Assembly (NCBI RefSeq): GCF_029625295.1
Contig: NZ_CP121112.1
Coordinates: forward strand, 2,914,001-2,978,000
Source of the DNA: Flavobacterium gyeonganense
GTDB taxonomy: Bacteria > Bacteroidota > Bacteroidia > Flavobacteriales > Flavobacteriaceae
Length of the DNA stretch: 64,000 nt
Direction: 5' to 3'
The notes under the pieces were generated by a model that was not told the DNA's origin, ran no database searches, and saw only the letters and a list, made by a program, of their open reading frames with translations. The position numbers and the translations under genes are program-made. Shown one piece after another: positions 19,101-26,920 of the stretch; position 1 is the stretch's first letter; each line of letters begins with the position of its first letter.

Positions 19101-19685
19101 TGGGTTATTTTCTTTGTGTTTTTCCAGTCTTCTGAATAAAATAGGATGACACCAGGCAGGATTTGCACCTGTAATTAAAAATGTATCAGCCAGTTCAATA
19201 TCATCGTATGCAATTGGAACTGAATCTTCACCAAATGTTTTCTTATACCCAACTACGGCAGAACTCATACAAAGTCTGGAATTGGTATCTATATTATTAG
19301 TCTTTAAAAAACCTTTTACTAACTTATTTACTAAATAATATTCTTCAGTTAAACATTGGCCTGAAATATAAAAACCAACACTATCCGGACCGTGTTTTTT
19401 TATGATAGAAGAAAAAACAGCTGCAGCACGATCAATTGCAGTATCCCAGCTTACTCGTTCTAAAGGATACGATTTGCTTCCGCGCATTTGCGGATGTAAA
19501 ATCCTGTCTGAAGTATCATTTACAACATAATGCAAGTTTCTTCCTTTAGAACATAACATTCCTTTATTTACAGGATGATCTTTGTCTCCTTCAACCATTA
19601 CACCACTTTTCGGATCATTTGTAACGATGATTCCGCAGCCAACGCCACAATAGGAACAGGTAGTTTTGATTTTTGTGTTTTGCAT
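16167..19685 (-). CDS. nasA: Fused assimilatory nitrate reductase (molybdopterin) with NirB-like FAD/NAD(P) and BFD domains
   Basis: This single chain of 1172 residues should take electrons from NAD(P)H to nitrate in the cytoplasm. The N-terminal [4Fe-4S] site is Cys10, Cys13, Cys17, Cys45. The molybdopterin domain carries the Mo-ligand motif Asn-Ser-Arg-Leu-Cys-Met with Cys139, and a molydopterin-binding domain lies at about 580-700. From about 712 a pyridine nucleotide-disulfide oxidoreductase domain like NirB follows, with Gly-Ala-Gly-Ala-Ala-Ala (FAD) and Val-Gly-Gly-Gly-Leu-Leu-Gly-Leu-Glu (NAD). The end (about 1115-1170) is a BFD-like [2Fe-2S] domain with Cys-x-Cys and Cys-x2-Cys. Separate NasA and NasC-type chains are usual elsewhere. 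Nitrate reductase is favoured over formate dehydrogenase by the clustered nitrate transporter. A 32-bp palindrome and a TATTTTTG box lie upstream. Confidence 0.92.
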   Translation of the reverse strand: MQNTKIKTTCSYCGVGCGIIVTNDPKSGVMVEGDKDHPVNKGMLCSKGRNLHYVVNDTSDRILHPQMRGSKSYPLERVSWDTAIDRAAAVFSSIIKKHGPDSVGFYISGQCLTEEYYLVNKLVKGFLKTNNIDTNSRLCMSSAVVGYKKTFGEDSVPIAYDDIELADTFLITGANPAWCHPILFRRLEKHKENNPKVKIIVVDPRRTDTAAFADLHLQIIPGSDIILYHAMAKRIIEKGYVDHDFVKNHAENFKQYKDLVLGTSLEKASKLCGISVNDIKLAADTIGKAKGFISLWAMGLNQSAVGVDKNTALLNLSLLTGQVGKPGSGPFSLTGQPNAMGGREVGGMASLLAAHKDLANPEHRKEVADFWGVDSISEKPGLTATEMFEALESGKMKAVWIICTNPLVSLPDSRRVEKALQNAKFVVVQDISHNADTAKYADLLLPAAGWLEKDGTMTNSERRISYLPKGINAPGEALPDIEILIRFAKKMNFNGFNFNNAEEIYKEHCALTKNTNIDISFLNYNRLKTEGTFQWPVPDYGHPGTPRLFTDKKFYTPSQKAIFNLPTSIENTSEQPSPQFPFILTTGRVRDQWHTMTKTGKVSRLMTHTPSPVLEINPIDAFKADIKDGDIVIVTSKNGEVRVKAKVTDSIREKVVFLPMHWGKQLENDLNRTNNLTNTLVDPVSKEPDFKYTTVSIAKYVKPFQKIAIVGAGAAAFRFIQNYREFNSTDEIVVFSNEINPFYNRVLLPEYMTGEFSWQQLLKVKDGEALNKLKITMNAGVAVGKINAAEKTIIDTLGDTHTFDSLILATGSRPFVPENAQLHLPGRFTVRRKEDADRLKAHLDNTNLPPEEQHVVIVGGGLLGLELAAALKHKKVKTTIIQRASRLMERQLDRVSSKLLAEEVQLRDIQIYFDNEVSTVFETDNENELEIALKSGRILTANAIVYTIGTIPNIEIARETGLSCGRGVKVNQYLQSSNPDIYAIGEIAEFNNQLFGITSAAEEQADILANFLAGDISSYYKGSVLMNILKLEDINLCSIGDVEIPENDDSYEEIVFADLKQRYYKKCIVKNDLLVGAILMGDKNEFAEFKTMIESKIELSEKRNLLLRGSSNAKPVLGKLVCSCSQVGAGNIEETIKSGVNNFTDLCKNTGAGLGCGSCKTEVKEILAKCKV

Positions 19686-19757
19686 CCTGGTTATTTTTAA
19701 ATACTACAATTATTATCTTTTGATAAGCTTCAGATAAAGCACTTATTTAAAGTTATA

Positions 19758-19792
19758 CAAAAATAAGTATTTTTACGTATAAATACTTATTT
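19758..19792. promoter_or_regulatory. Palindromic operator with -7 element upstream of nasA (divergent from fnr-type gene)
   Basis: AAATAAGTATTT (19761-19772) and AAATACTTATTT (19781-19792) are perfect 12-bp inverted arms around TTACGTAT. On the minus strand the palindrome runs into TATTTTTG (+ strand 19758-19765), a likely -7 box for nasA 73 bp from its ATG. It also lies 167 bp upstream of the FNR-type gene. Confidence 0.75.
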
Positions 19793-19958
19793 TGTGAATT
19801 TATTTTCATATTTTTGAATCAAAATAAATAAGGAAAAGGAAATTCGTTTGTATATAAGTAATTAGTGGATAGTTATAAGTAATTAGATCTAAAAAGATTT
19901 ACCGAATTAATGCTAATCACTAAGGACTAATCACTAAGTACTAAAAAAAAGCTATCCC

Positions 19959-20666
19959 ATGAAAGAAGAAATGGCCATTTGTGATACCTGTGCAAACGAG
20001 AACTGTTTTATAAAAAAGCACCTGCATCTGGAGCACATGAAGGAGTATATCTCAAAAAAGCACAGTTTTGTCTGCAAAAAATCGCATCAGTTTATTATTG
20101 AAGGTGCTCCTCTTCAGGGACTTTATTTTATCTGTAAAGGTAAAGTAAAAACAGTAAAAACCGGGATTAACGGTCGTGAGCAGATTGTTCGCTTAACCAA
20201 AAACGGAGATACCATCGGATTTCGTGGTTTTGGAACCAGTAAACGATATCTGATTGGTGCTTATGCCTTGGAAGATACAGTTTTATGTAATTTTAGTAAT
20301 GAAACTATGATGGATATCCTTAAAAATGTTCCAGAGTTTACGTATGCCCTGATGTTGTTTTATGCAGATGAATTAAACAAAAGTGAGAATAATATTCGAA
20401 AAATCGCCCACATGAATGTACGTGAACGAGTAATTGATTTGCTGTTGTACATTCACAAAAAATTTGGCCAGAATAATAATGGTTTGATTGAAATTGAATT
20501 ATCCCGTAAGGAAATTGCCGACTTTGCCGGAACCACAGAGGAACAGGCTATACGCATACTTTCAAGCCTTAAAAAAGAAATCCTTATCAAAACTGTCGGT
20601 AAAAGAATCGGTTTATTATCTCCTTCTAAGCTGCAGTCAGAAATTATGGAGCATAAATATTTCTGA
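19959..20666 (+). CDS. FNR-type transcriptional regulator with candidate [4Fe-4S] cysteines
   Basis: This is a 235-residue Crp/Fnr protein. Cys8-x2-Cys11-x4-Cys16 at the N-terminus and Cys110 (Thr-Val-Leu-Cys-Asn-Phe) match the position and spacing of the four iron-sulfur ligands of E. coli FNR (Cys20, 23, 29 and 122; 93 residues between the third and fourth there, 94 here). The sensor beta-roll spans about 35-130, a dimerisation helix about 130-160, and the HTH about 175-215. In the recognition helix the FNR Glu-x-x-Ser-Arg becomes Glu-x-x-Ile-Arg, so its site may differ from TTGAT. It is divergent from nasA and upstream of the transport genes, which suggests oxygen- or NO-responsive control of nitrate assimilation. 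That role is inference. Confidence 0.88.
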   Translation: MKEEMAICDTCANENCFIKKHLHLEHMKEYISKKHSFVCKKSHQFIIEGAPLQGLYFICKGKVKTVKTGINGREQIVRLTKNGDTIGFRGFGTSKRYLIGAYALEDTVLCNFSNETMMDILKNVPEFTYALMLFYADELNKSENNIRKIAHMNVRERVIDLLLYIHKKFGQNNNGLIEIELSRKEIADFAGTTEEQAIRILSSLKKEILIKTVGKRIGLLSPSKLQSEIMEHKYF

Positions 20667-21035
20667 AAATTTTCCCTCTTAAAAATCTTCGTATTTATTG
20701 CGTGTATTCTTCTCTTTTAAATTTACTTAGATTTTTTGCTAAGTATAATTTAAACTTATGACCCGTTTTACTTCCAAAAATAGGTCAATAAATCATTTTT
20801 TTATTCAATAGCATTTCTTCTTTTCAATAAATTACAGCTAAAACAGAAAATGTTTACATTTATGAATGCCTAATTTCACTAGCTGTTTATCTATTTTTAT
20901 GCTAAAAAGCAGGTTTTAAATTGATTTTCTAACATTTTTTTTAGTTAAAAAAAGATATTTTGATATGGCTTAAACATGGTACTTAAGTATTAATACGTAT
21001 GTAAGTTTGCTTCATACTAATCAAAACAATGAACC
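20667..21035. promoter_or_regulatory. Intergenic regulatory region before the nitrate transport genes
   Basis: This is a 369-bp non-coding stretch. The perfect inverted repeat TACTTAG / CTAAGTA (20724-20730 and 20739-20745) may be a regulator site or weak hairpin. AAGTATTAATACGTA (20985-20999) matches 14 of 15 bases of the nasA operator half, and the -7 box TAAGTTTG follows at 21002-21009. No -33 TTG is visible, which suggests activator dependence. No gene is seen. Confidence 0.65.
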
Positions 21036-22475
21036 ATGTCTAAATTAACCAATCTAATAGTTAACCAAAAAGAATCTATTTTAAATTCTAAAATAACAAG
21101 AGTAATTGTATTAGGATGTGCTGTTGCCTTCTTAGGAAATTACGAAGCAAAGGCACAGTTTACACTTACGGGTCAGGTAAGACCTCGTGTAGAAGTACGT
21201 GCAGGACAAGGGACTTTACAACAAGACGGCGACAAAGCAGCTATTTTTACAAGCCAAAGAACAAGATTATCTGCCGGATATTCAGGATATCGTTTTAAAC
21301 TTTTCACCACTTTGCAGGATGTTCGCGTTTGGGGGCAGGATGCTTCATCAATCAACAGAACAACTACTGAGGCCAATAACGGAATTTTACTGCACGAAGC
21401 CTGGGCTGAAATTTCTTTAGTAGATACACTAAGTACTATTCAGAATTTATCTGTAAAAGCAGGACGTCAGGAAATTTCTTATGATGATCAAAAAGTATTA
21501 GGAGGTTTAGATTGGTTGCAGCAGGCGAGACGTCACGATGCGATCATCCTGAAATATGCCAACAAAGGCTGGATTGCAGATATAGGGGCAGCCTTCAACC
21601 AAAATAAAGAATTAAATACCGGAACAATTTACAATGGAACAAACCCGGCTTATGGAGCAGGTACAAACGGAATCGGAACTATGTATAAATCATTTCAGTA
21701 TGCTTACATCGGTAAAAAATTCTTTTTTGGAGATTTGTCTTTTCTCTTTTTTAAAGATGATTTTAATAAATATACCAACGTAACAGCAGGAACACCTCCT
21801 GTGACTACTAAAGTAAATGGCGAAGGTGTTTGGAGCAGAAACACTACCGGAATCTATTACAATGTAAATGCAACCCGAAAATTAAATTTCATGGGAAGTT
21901 ATTACTACCAAGGGGGACATGATAAAGACGGAAGATCTTTAAATGCTAATTTATTTTCTATTACTTCAACGTATCAGATTGGAAGAAAATTATTTGTAGG
22001 TCCCGGAGTTGATTACTTATCCGGTGATGATGGTACTAAAGCCGTTACTGCTGATTCTAAAAATAACCGCTTTGACCCATTGTACGGAACACCGCATAAA
22101 TTCTGGGGAAGCATGGATTATTTTTATGCTGCTAATGGATTTGGAAAGCAGGGCTTGCTGAATTACTTCTTCAAAATAAAATACAACGCCAAAGACAATC
22201 TGACTTTAGCTTTAGATGTACACGGATTTGAATCGGCGAATACATTATCTAATGGCGCAGGAGGAGAATTAAACTCTTATCTGGGAACCGAATTAGATTT
22301 AACAGTAAAATATAGTTTAACCAAAATGATCAATATCGAAGGCGGGTATTCTATTATGAAAGCCACTAATTCAATGGCATCTGCAGCAGTAAAAAATGTT
22401 GCCAACGCCGATTTAACGCCTCAATTTGCTTATATCATGCTAAATATCAAACCAAATTTCCTTGCGAAAAAATAA
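21036..22475 (+). CDS. Alginate-export-family outer membrane channel
   Basis: This 479-residue outer-membrane beta-barrel of the Alginate_exp family has a signal peptide ending near Ala-Lys-Ala-Gln at about 40. The barrel has alternating amphipathic strands rich in aromatic residues and ends in Phe-Leu-Ala-Lys-Lys. Family members in Bacteroidota nitrate loci probably serve as porins for small anions rather than alginate. Here it is the first gene before nrtA (28-bp gap), so a nitrate/nitrite porin role is inferred. Its promoter has the TACGTA-type motif shared with nasA. Confidence 0.82.
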   Translation: MSKLTNLIVNQKESILNSKITRVIVLGCAVAFLGNYEAKAQFTLTGQVRPRVEVRAGQGTLQQDGDKAAIFTSQRTRLSAGYSGYRFKLFTTLQDVRVWGQDASSINRTTTEANNGILLHEAWAEISLVDTLSTIQNLSVKAGRQEISYDDQKVLGGLDWLQQARRHDAIILKYANKGWIADIGAAFNQNKELNTGTIYNGTNPAYGAGTNGIGTMYKSFQYAYIGKKFFFGDLSFLFFKDDFNKYTNVTAGTPPVTTKVNGEGVWSRNTTGIYYNVNATRKLNFMGSYYYQGGHDKDGRSLNANLFSITSTYQIGRKLFVGPGVDYLSGDDGTKAVTADSKNNRFDPLYGTPHKFWGSMDYFYAANGFGKQGLLNYFFKIKYNAKDNLTLALDVHGFESANTLSNGAGGELNSYLGTELDLTVKYSLTKMINIEGGYSIMKATNSMASAAVKNVANADLTPQFAYIMLNIKPNFLAKK

Positions 22476-22503
22476 TTAGAATAACTTTTAAATCTATTCA
22501 AAA

Positions 22504-23718
22504 ATGAAAAAAGTAAACACATATACCAAAACGGTACTGACTTTATTAGTGGTATTTATAACTTCCTTTACAACAATAACAGCACAGAACGATCCTGTGA
22601 AACTTGGATTTATTCCGCTAACAGACTGCTCGCCAATTGTAATGGCTAAGGAACTGGGATTATTTAAAAAATACGGCGTTGAAGTCGTAGTGACCAAAGA
22701 ATCTTCATGGGCAAATGTTCGCGATAAAATTTTAACCGGAGAATTAGACGGAGCGCACTGTCTGTATTCAATGCCATTTTCGGTTTACACAGGGGTAGGA
22801 GGAAAAGCAGGTTCTGAAATGAAAATCGCCATGATGCTGAATGTAAATGGCCAGGCGATTACCCTTTCAAAAGATTTTTGCGGAAAAGTAGGCTTTAAGC
22901 AAATGAACAAAGTGGCACCGGTTGTAGCAGCAAAATTGAAGGCCGAAAAAGAAGTGACTTTTGCCATGACTTTTCCAGGAGGAACACACGATTTGTGGCT
23001 GCGTAACTGGATGGCAATTGCAGGTGTGAATCAGAAAACTTCAAAAATTATTACTATTCCGCCTCCGCAAATGGTGGCCAATATGAAAGTAGGCAACATG
23101 GATGGTTTTTGTGTTGGAGAGCCTTGGGGCGGAGTTGCGGTAAAACAGGGAATTGGTTTCACGCAGGTGGCCTCTCAGGATATTTGGAAAGACCATCCTG
23201 AAAAAGCTTTGGTTGTCAACAAAGAATTCAGCGAAAAACGCAGAACTGATCTTGTAAAAGTGATGAAAGCGGTTTTAGAAGCCTGCATCTGGTTAGATAA
23301 TCCTGCTAACCGTAAAAAAGCAGCTGGAATGATAGGGAAAGCACCTTATGTAAACGCTCCTGCAGATGTGATCGAAAACCGATTAATGGGTAATTACGAT
23401 TTAGGATGTAATCAGGGAACGCAGGTGTATGCCAAAGATTATATGTTATTTCACAAAGGAGGAGCTGTAAATTACCCTCGTAAATCACACGCAATCTGGG
23501 CAATGGCACAATTTGTAAGATTCGGAATGCTGAAAGAAGCACCTAATTATAAAGCGATTGCAGATAAATTAATATTACAGGATTTATATGAAGAAGTAGC
23601 TAAAAGCATGAAAGTAAAAGTGCCAAATGATGATATGAAGCCCTTTTCTTTAACTATGGACAAAACCGTTTTTGACCCTTCAAATCCAGCAGGATATTTA
23701 AAAGTAGTAAAAAAATAA
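22504..23718 (+). CDS. nrtA: Nitrate ABC transporter substrate-binding protein (CmpA/NrtA family)
   Basis: This 404-residue periplasmic protein has a signal peptide of about 1-28 (Thr-Ile-Thr-Ala-Gln). The mature part follows the NrtA/CmpA pattern: Gly-Phe-Ile-Pro-Leu-Thr-Asp-Cys-Ser-Pro-Ile at the start, Thr-Phe-Pro-Gly-Gly-Thr-His-Asp-Leu-Trp-Leu-Arg at about 157-168 and Gly-Asn-Met-Asp-Gly-Phe-Cys-Val-Gly-Glu-Pro-Trp at about 198-209. These segments surround the nitrate or bicarbonate site in known members. Nitrate is preferred because of the adjacent nitrate reductase. It is anchored by a signal peptide only; no lipobox is seen. Confidence 0.92.
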   Translation: MKKVNTYTKTVLTLLVVFITSFTTITAQNDPVKLGFIPLTDCSPIVMAKELGLFKKYGVEVVVTKESSWANVRDKILTGELDGAHCLYSMPFSVYTGVGGKAGSEMKIAMMLNVNGQAITLSKDFCGKVGFKQMNKVAPVVAAKLKAEKEVTFAMTFPGGTHDLWLRNWMAIAGVNQKTSKIITIPPPQMVANMKVGNMDGFCVGEPWGGVAVKQGIGFTQVASQDIWKDHPEKALVVNKEFSEKRRTDLVKVMKAVLEACIWLDNPANRKKAAGMIGKAPYVNAPADVIENRLMGNYDLGCNQGTQVYAKDYMLFHKGGAVNYPRKSHAIWAMAQFVRFGMLKEAPNYKAIADKLILQDLYEEVAKSMKVKVPNDDMKPFSLTMDKTVFDPSNPAGYLKVVKK

Positions 23719-23740
23719 AGTGTTTACTAAGCTTATTTGA

Positions 23741-23823
23741 GCCACAGATTTTATGATTGTAAAGATTATTCTTTAAACCTACTTGAAGCTCTTTAATCCT
23801 TGGGGATCATATTAATCTGTGGC
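23741..23823. repeat. Dispersed inverted repeat GCCACAGATT ... AATCTGTGGC
   Basis: Perfect 10-bp arms (23741-23750 and 23814-23823) bound an 83-bp non-coding element between nrtA and nrtB. It may form a hairpin that protects or attenuates the upstream message. Confidence 0.65.
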
Positions 23824-23868
23824 AAAAATCAATTTTCAAAATATAATTTCAACTTAAATTATAAAGTC

Positions 23869-24756
23869 ATGTCAGATAAAGATACATTAATACTAAGTGA
23901 TATTAGCGGTCAGGCTGAGGTTCTGACGTCTGAAAACATCAATGATTCAGTAAAAAACGAGAAGTTTAAATTACTCATCAGCCAATTGGCAGTGAAATTA
24001 AAATCGACAGCATTAGCAGGAATTGGAGTCCTGTTTTTTATAGGCTTCTGGACTTTGTTAAGCATTTATACCAAAGATGCTCTTCCGGGACCTTTGGCTA
24101 CTTTTACCGTTTTGAAAGAAATGTTGAGCGACCCGTTTTATGATTATGGACCGAATGACAAAGGAATCGGATTACAATTATTGAATTCGATAAAAACCGT
24201 TTTGTCCGGATTTTTATTAGGCTCTTTAATAGCGATTCCGATTGGGATTTTGATGGGAGCAAGCGCTATCTGCAAACAAATTTTCTATCCGATTGTACAG
24301 CTTTTAAAACCGGTTTCGCCTTTAGCCTGGTTTCCAATCGGACTGGTGGTTTTTAAAGATACCGGAATGGCAACCATTTTTATCGTTTTCATCACATCAT
24401 TGTGGTCGACTTTAATCAATACTTCTTTCGGGATAGCTTCAATTCCACAGGATCACAAAAATGTGGCAAAAGCTTTTGGCTTTTCAAAAATGCGTTATTT
24501 GACCAAAATTTTAATTCCGTACAGCCTGCCTCACATCATCACAGGGTTGCGTTTGAGTATCAGTGTTGCCTGGCTTGTAATTGTTGCAGGGGAAATGCTT
24601 TCCGGAGGAGCAGGAATCGGATTTTTTGTCTGGGACAGCTGGAATGCCCTAAGTTTGGAAAAAGTAATCTCGGCCATTATTATTATCGGAATTGTGGGAC
24701 TTCTTTTCGATAAATTATTCACTTTCATTGAAAGTAAAGTGGCTTACAAAGCCTGA
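23869..24756 (+). CDS. nrtB: Nitrate ABC transporter permease
   Basis: This inner-membrane permease has about 295 residues. I place the start at the ATG at 23869. A TTG start at 23800 would add 23 residues that overlap the dispersed repeat. About six TM segments are present, and the BPD_transp_1 EAA loop lies near residues 195-215 (Asn-Val-Ala-Lys-Ala-Phe-Gly-Phe-Ser-Lys-Met-Arg-Tyr). The closing Gly-Ile-Gly-Phe-Phe-Val-Trp-Asp-Ser-Trp-Asn is typical of NrtB/SsuC-like permeases. It works with the flanking NrtA and ATPase genes. Confidence 0.92.
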   Translation: MSDKDTLILSDISGQAEVLTSENINDSVKNEKFKLLISQLAVKLKSTALAGIGVLFFIGFWTLLSIYTKDALPGPLATFTVLKEMLSDPFYDYGPNDKGIGLQLLNSIKTVLSGFLLGSLIAIPIGILMGASAICKQIFYPIVQLLKPVSPLAWFPIGLVVFKDTGMATIFIVFITSLWSTLINTSFGIASIPQDHKNVAKAFGFSKMRYLTKILIPYSLPHIITGLRLSISVAWLVIVAGEMLSGGAGIGFFVWDSWNALSLEKVISAIIIIGIVGLLFDKLFTFIESKVAYKA

Positions 24757-24849
24757 TGAAGTGACAAAGGTTCAAAGAAACAAAGTTGCAAAGACTCTGG
24801 CTTGAAACCTGAGACTTGAAACTTTTTCAAAAATTTAAAACTTAAAATC

Positions 24850-25656
24850 ATGAGCTACTTAGAAATAAAAAATTTAGAAATATCATTCCCAACTCCAAAA
24901 GGAAAATATATAGCCGTTCGGGATATTAATTTATCAATTCAAAAAGGAGAAATTATCTCTATCATTGGACATTCAGGCTGTGGGAAATCAACGATTATGA
25001 ATGCTATTGGCGGAATGCTAACCCCAACCGGAGGTTCTGTTGAATTAGCTAACCAAAAAATAAAAGGCCCTGGTCCGGATCGAGGAATTGTTTTTCAAAA
25101 CTACTCACTTCTGCCATGGTTAACTGTTGAAGAAAACATTTTTCAGGCTGTCGATTCGGTAATGAGTGTTTCTAAAAAAGAAAAACACGAAATCGTGATT
25201 CAGAACTTAAAAATGGTGAATTTATTTGAACACAAGGACAAATTGCCGGGACAGCTTTCGGGTGGAATGAAACAGCGTGTTGCCATTGCAAGGGCATTTG
25301 CCATTAATCCGGGTGTATTGCTTCTGGATGAGCCATTTGGTGCCCTGGATGCTTTGACGAAAGGCTCTATGCAACTGGAAGTTTTAAAATTATGGAATCT
25401 GAACAACCGTGAAAAAACAATCGTGATGATCACGCATGATATCGAAGAGGCTCTGTTTTTATCCGATAGAATCGTGGTTTTGAATAATGGCCCGGCTTCA
25501 ACAATCCGCGAAATTGTTGAAGTGAACCTGCCAAGACCAAGAAACAAAATTGAAATTGTAAAAATGCCTGAATACATCGCCTTAAGAGATCGATTATTGC
25601 ATTTATTAACGGATAAATTCTCTATTGAAGATATGGGAATGAAATATCAGAATTAA
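24850..25656 (+). CDS. nrtD: Nitrate ABC transporter ATP-binding protein
   Basis: This is a 268-residue ABC ATPase. Walker A is Gly-His-Ser-Gly-Cys-Gly-Lys-Ser-Thr at about 42-50, the signature is Leu-Ser-Gly-Gly-Met-Lys-Gln-Arg at about 136-143, and Walker B is Leu-Leu-Leu-Asp-Glu-Pro-Phe-Gly-Ala-Leu-Asp at about 156-166, followed by the H-loop His. It lacks the C-terminal NrtA-like domain of cyanobacterial NrtC, so a single short ATPase probably acts as a homodimer. The 93-bp gap from nrtB holds degenerate repeats (CTTGAAACCTGAGACTTGAA, about 24801). A terminator/repeat follows the gene. Confidence 0.92.
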   Translation: MSYLEIKNLEISFPTPKGKYIAVRDINLSIQKGEIISIIGHSGCGKSTIMNAIGGMLTPTGGSVELANQKIKGPGPDRGIVFQNYSLLPWLTVEENIFQAVDSVMSVSKKEKHEIVIQNLKMVNLFEHKDKLPGQLSGGMKQRVAIARAFAINPGVLLLDEPFGALDALTKGSMQLEVLKLWNLNNREKTIVMITHDIEEALFLSDRIVVLNNGPASTIREIVEVNLPRPRNKIEIVKMPEYIALRDRLLHLLTDKFSIEDMGMKYQN

Positions 25657-25681
25657 TTTTTAAGTTTAGTTATTTGTATTG

Positions 25682-25714
25682 TAGAGACGTACTGCTGTGC
25701 GTCTCTATTTTTTT
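25682..25714 (+). terminator. Terminator hairpin of the AGAGACG...CGTCTCT repeat type
   Basis: TAGAGACGTAC (25682-25692) pairs with GTGCGTCTCTA (25697-25707) with one G-T wobble, followed by a T7 run. It closes the nitrate transport operon. The palindrome resembles a repeat abundant in Bacteroidota intergenic regions. Confidence 0.85.
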
Positions 25715-25719
25715 ATGTG

Positions 25720-26493
25720 TTACTCTAAATTAGAGAACCAGTTTAAAATATAATCTGCCACTTCTTCCCAGCCTTTTTCGCCACATATAAAATGGCTTTT
25801 TTCATCAAAAATCTTTACATCCACTGTACTGTGAGGATCTTTGTACTTACCAGCAATCTTTTTAGTCAAATCAGGCGGAAATATATTGTCTTTTCCTCCT
25901 CCGATAAACAAAATTGGCTGATGAGGTTTTTTAAAATCTACATTTGCAAAAGACTTCAGGAGCGTTTCCCTTCCAATTTTCCTGCTTTCCGGTACAGCTA
26001 TTAAGTCATAGGCTTTATTTTGTTCTGATTTTTGAAGTGTATTGAAAAATGCCCTATTATACCAATCTCTGTTTCCTAAATAATACTTTCTTCTGGAAAA
26101 GAAATTTACTGCAGGCCATACCATTTTTACAGTTGAAAATGGGGGAATAACGTTTTTTGGAGGTGCTCCGTTGATACTTACCGCGGCATCTGCTTTGCCC
26201 AGGTCAAGCAGTTTTTGTACTGCCAGACCCGCCATTGAATGTCCGATAACAAGTGGTTTTTCCGGCAATCTGTCAATAAATCTTGCCATTTTATTTACAA
26301 CATCAACAAAACCTGTTTCAACAAGTTCAGGATGAAGAGTTTTTCTAAGTCTGTAGGGATCTCCCTCATGACCTGAGATGGGAGGTGCATAAACATTGAA
26401 CCCCTTTTGCTGAAAATAAGTTTCCCATTCAGACCAGCTGTTATTATTCACGAACATACCGTGTATCAATACGATCGTTTTTGATTTTGCCAT
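25720..26493 (-). CDS. Alpha/beta hydrolase
   Basis: This is a 257-residue cytoplasmic alpha/beta-hydrolase fold. The oxyanion strand is Val-Leu-Ile-His-Gly-Met-Phe at about 8-14, the nucleophile elbow Gly-His-Ser-Met-Ala-Gly is at about 86-91, a candidate acid lies in Gly-Gly-Gly-Lys-Asp-Asn at about 202-207, and a catalytic His is in Lys-Ser-His-Phe near 235. The substrate is unknown. It converges on the nitrate operon and is not obviously linked to it. Confidence 0.88.
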   Translation of the reverse strand: MAKSKTIVLIHGMFVNNNSWSEWETYFQQKGFNVYAPPISGHEGDPYRLRKTLHPELVETGFVDVVNKMARFIDRLPEKPLVIGHSMAGLAVQKLLDLGKADAAVSINGAPPKNVIPPFSTVKMVWPAVNFFSRRKYYLGNRDWYNRAFFNTLQKSEQNKAYDLIAVPESRKIGRETLLKSFANVDFKKPHQPILFIGGGKDNIFPPDLTKKIAGKYKDPHSTVDVKIFDEKSHFICGEKGWEEVADYILNWFSNLE

Positions 26494-26846
26494 TATATAA
26501 TTTGTTTAAGTTTGATACTCTTTAATTCAAATATGGTTAATGCAAAATGAGAAACATCCTCATAATTCTTCGGGGCTGTTGGTGATAGATAGTATTTTTT
26601 TTACGAAAGTACAAATTAAAAAATTATGATTTATATTTGAAATCACTGTTTTTTAACCAATTAATATTTTTTATTAACATTTTTGTTGCTGTCACTGATT
26701 GAGATATCTGGAAGCGTGTTTCTGGCAAGTTTATTTTGTTTAAGAAATTTAAATATTGTTGTAACGTTGTATGAATATCCGATTTTTATTTCTGTTGGAA
26801 AAGTGAATAAATCGGAGCAATTAACTTCGATAAAGTCTATTAATAC
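26494..26846. other. Intergenic region without recognised features
   Basis: This is 353 bp of AT-rich sequence upstream of the hydrolase gene. I see no ORF with coding character and no clear repeat. The hydrolase promoter presumably lies near its left end, but no good TAnnTTTG box was identified. Confidence 0.4.
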
Positions 26847-26882
26847 TAAAAAAAGCTTCTGAAATCAATCAAAAGCTCCTTT
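26847..26882 (-). terminator. Intrinsic terminator for the small hypothetical gene
   Basis: On the minus strand AGCTTTTGA pairs with TCAGAAGCT (one wobble), followed by a T7 run. It lies about 40 bp downstream of the stop at 26921. Confidence 0.7.
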
Positions 26883-26920
26883 GTTTATGTGTTATTTATA
26901 TTTAGGTAGGTTTTTTAATC

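Noticed and set aside
19686..19958. Classical FNR box TTGAT-N4-ATCAA upstream of nasA or the FNR-type gene
   Set aside because: No good match is visible; the strong palindrome there has different arms.
23800..23868. Longer TTG start for the nitrate permease
   Set aside because: The extension overlaps a dispersed inverted repeat and does not resemble the family; ATG 23869 is the natural start.
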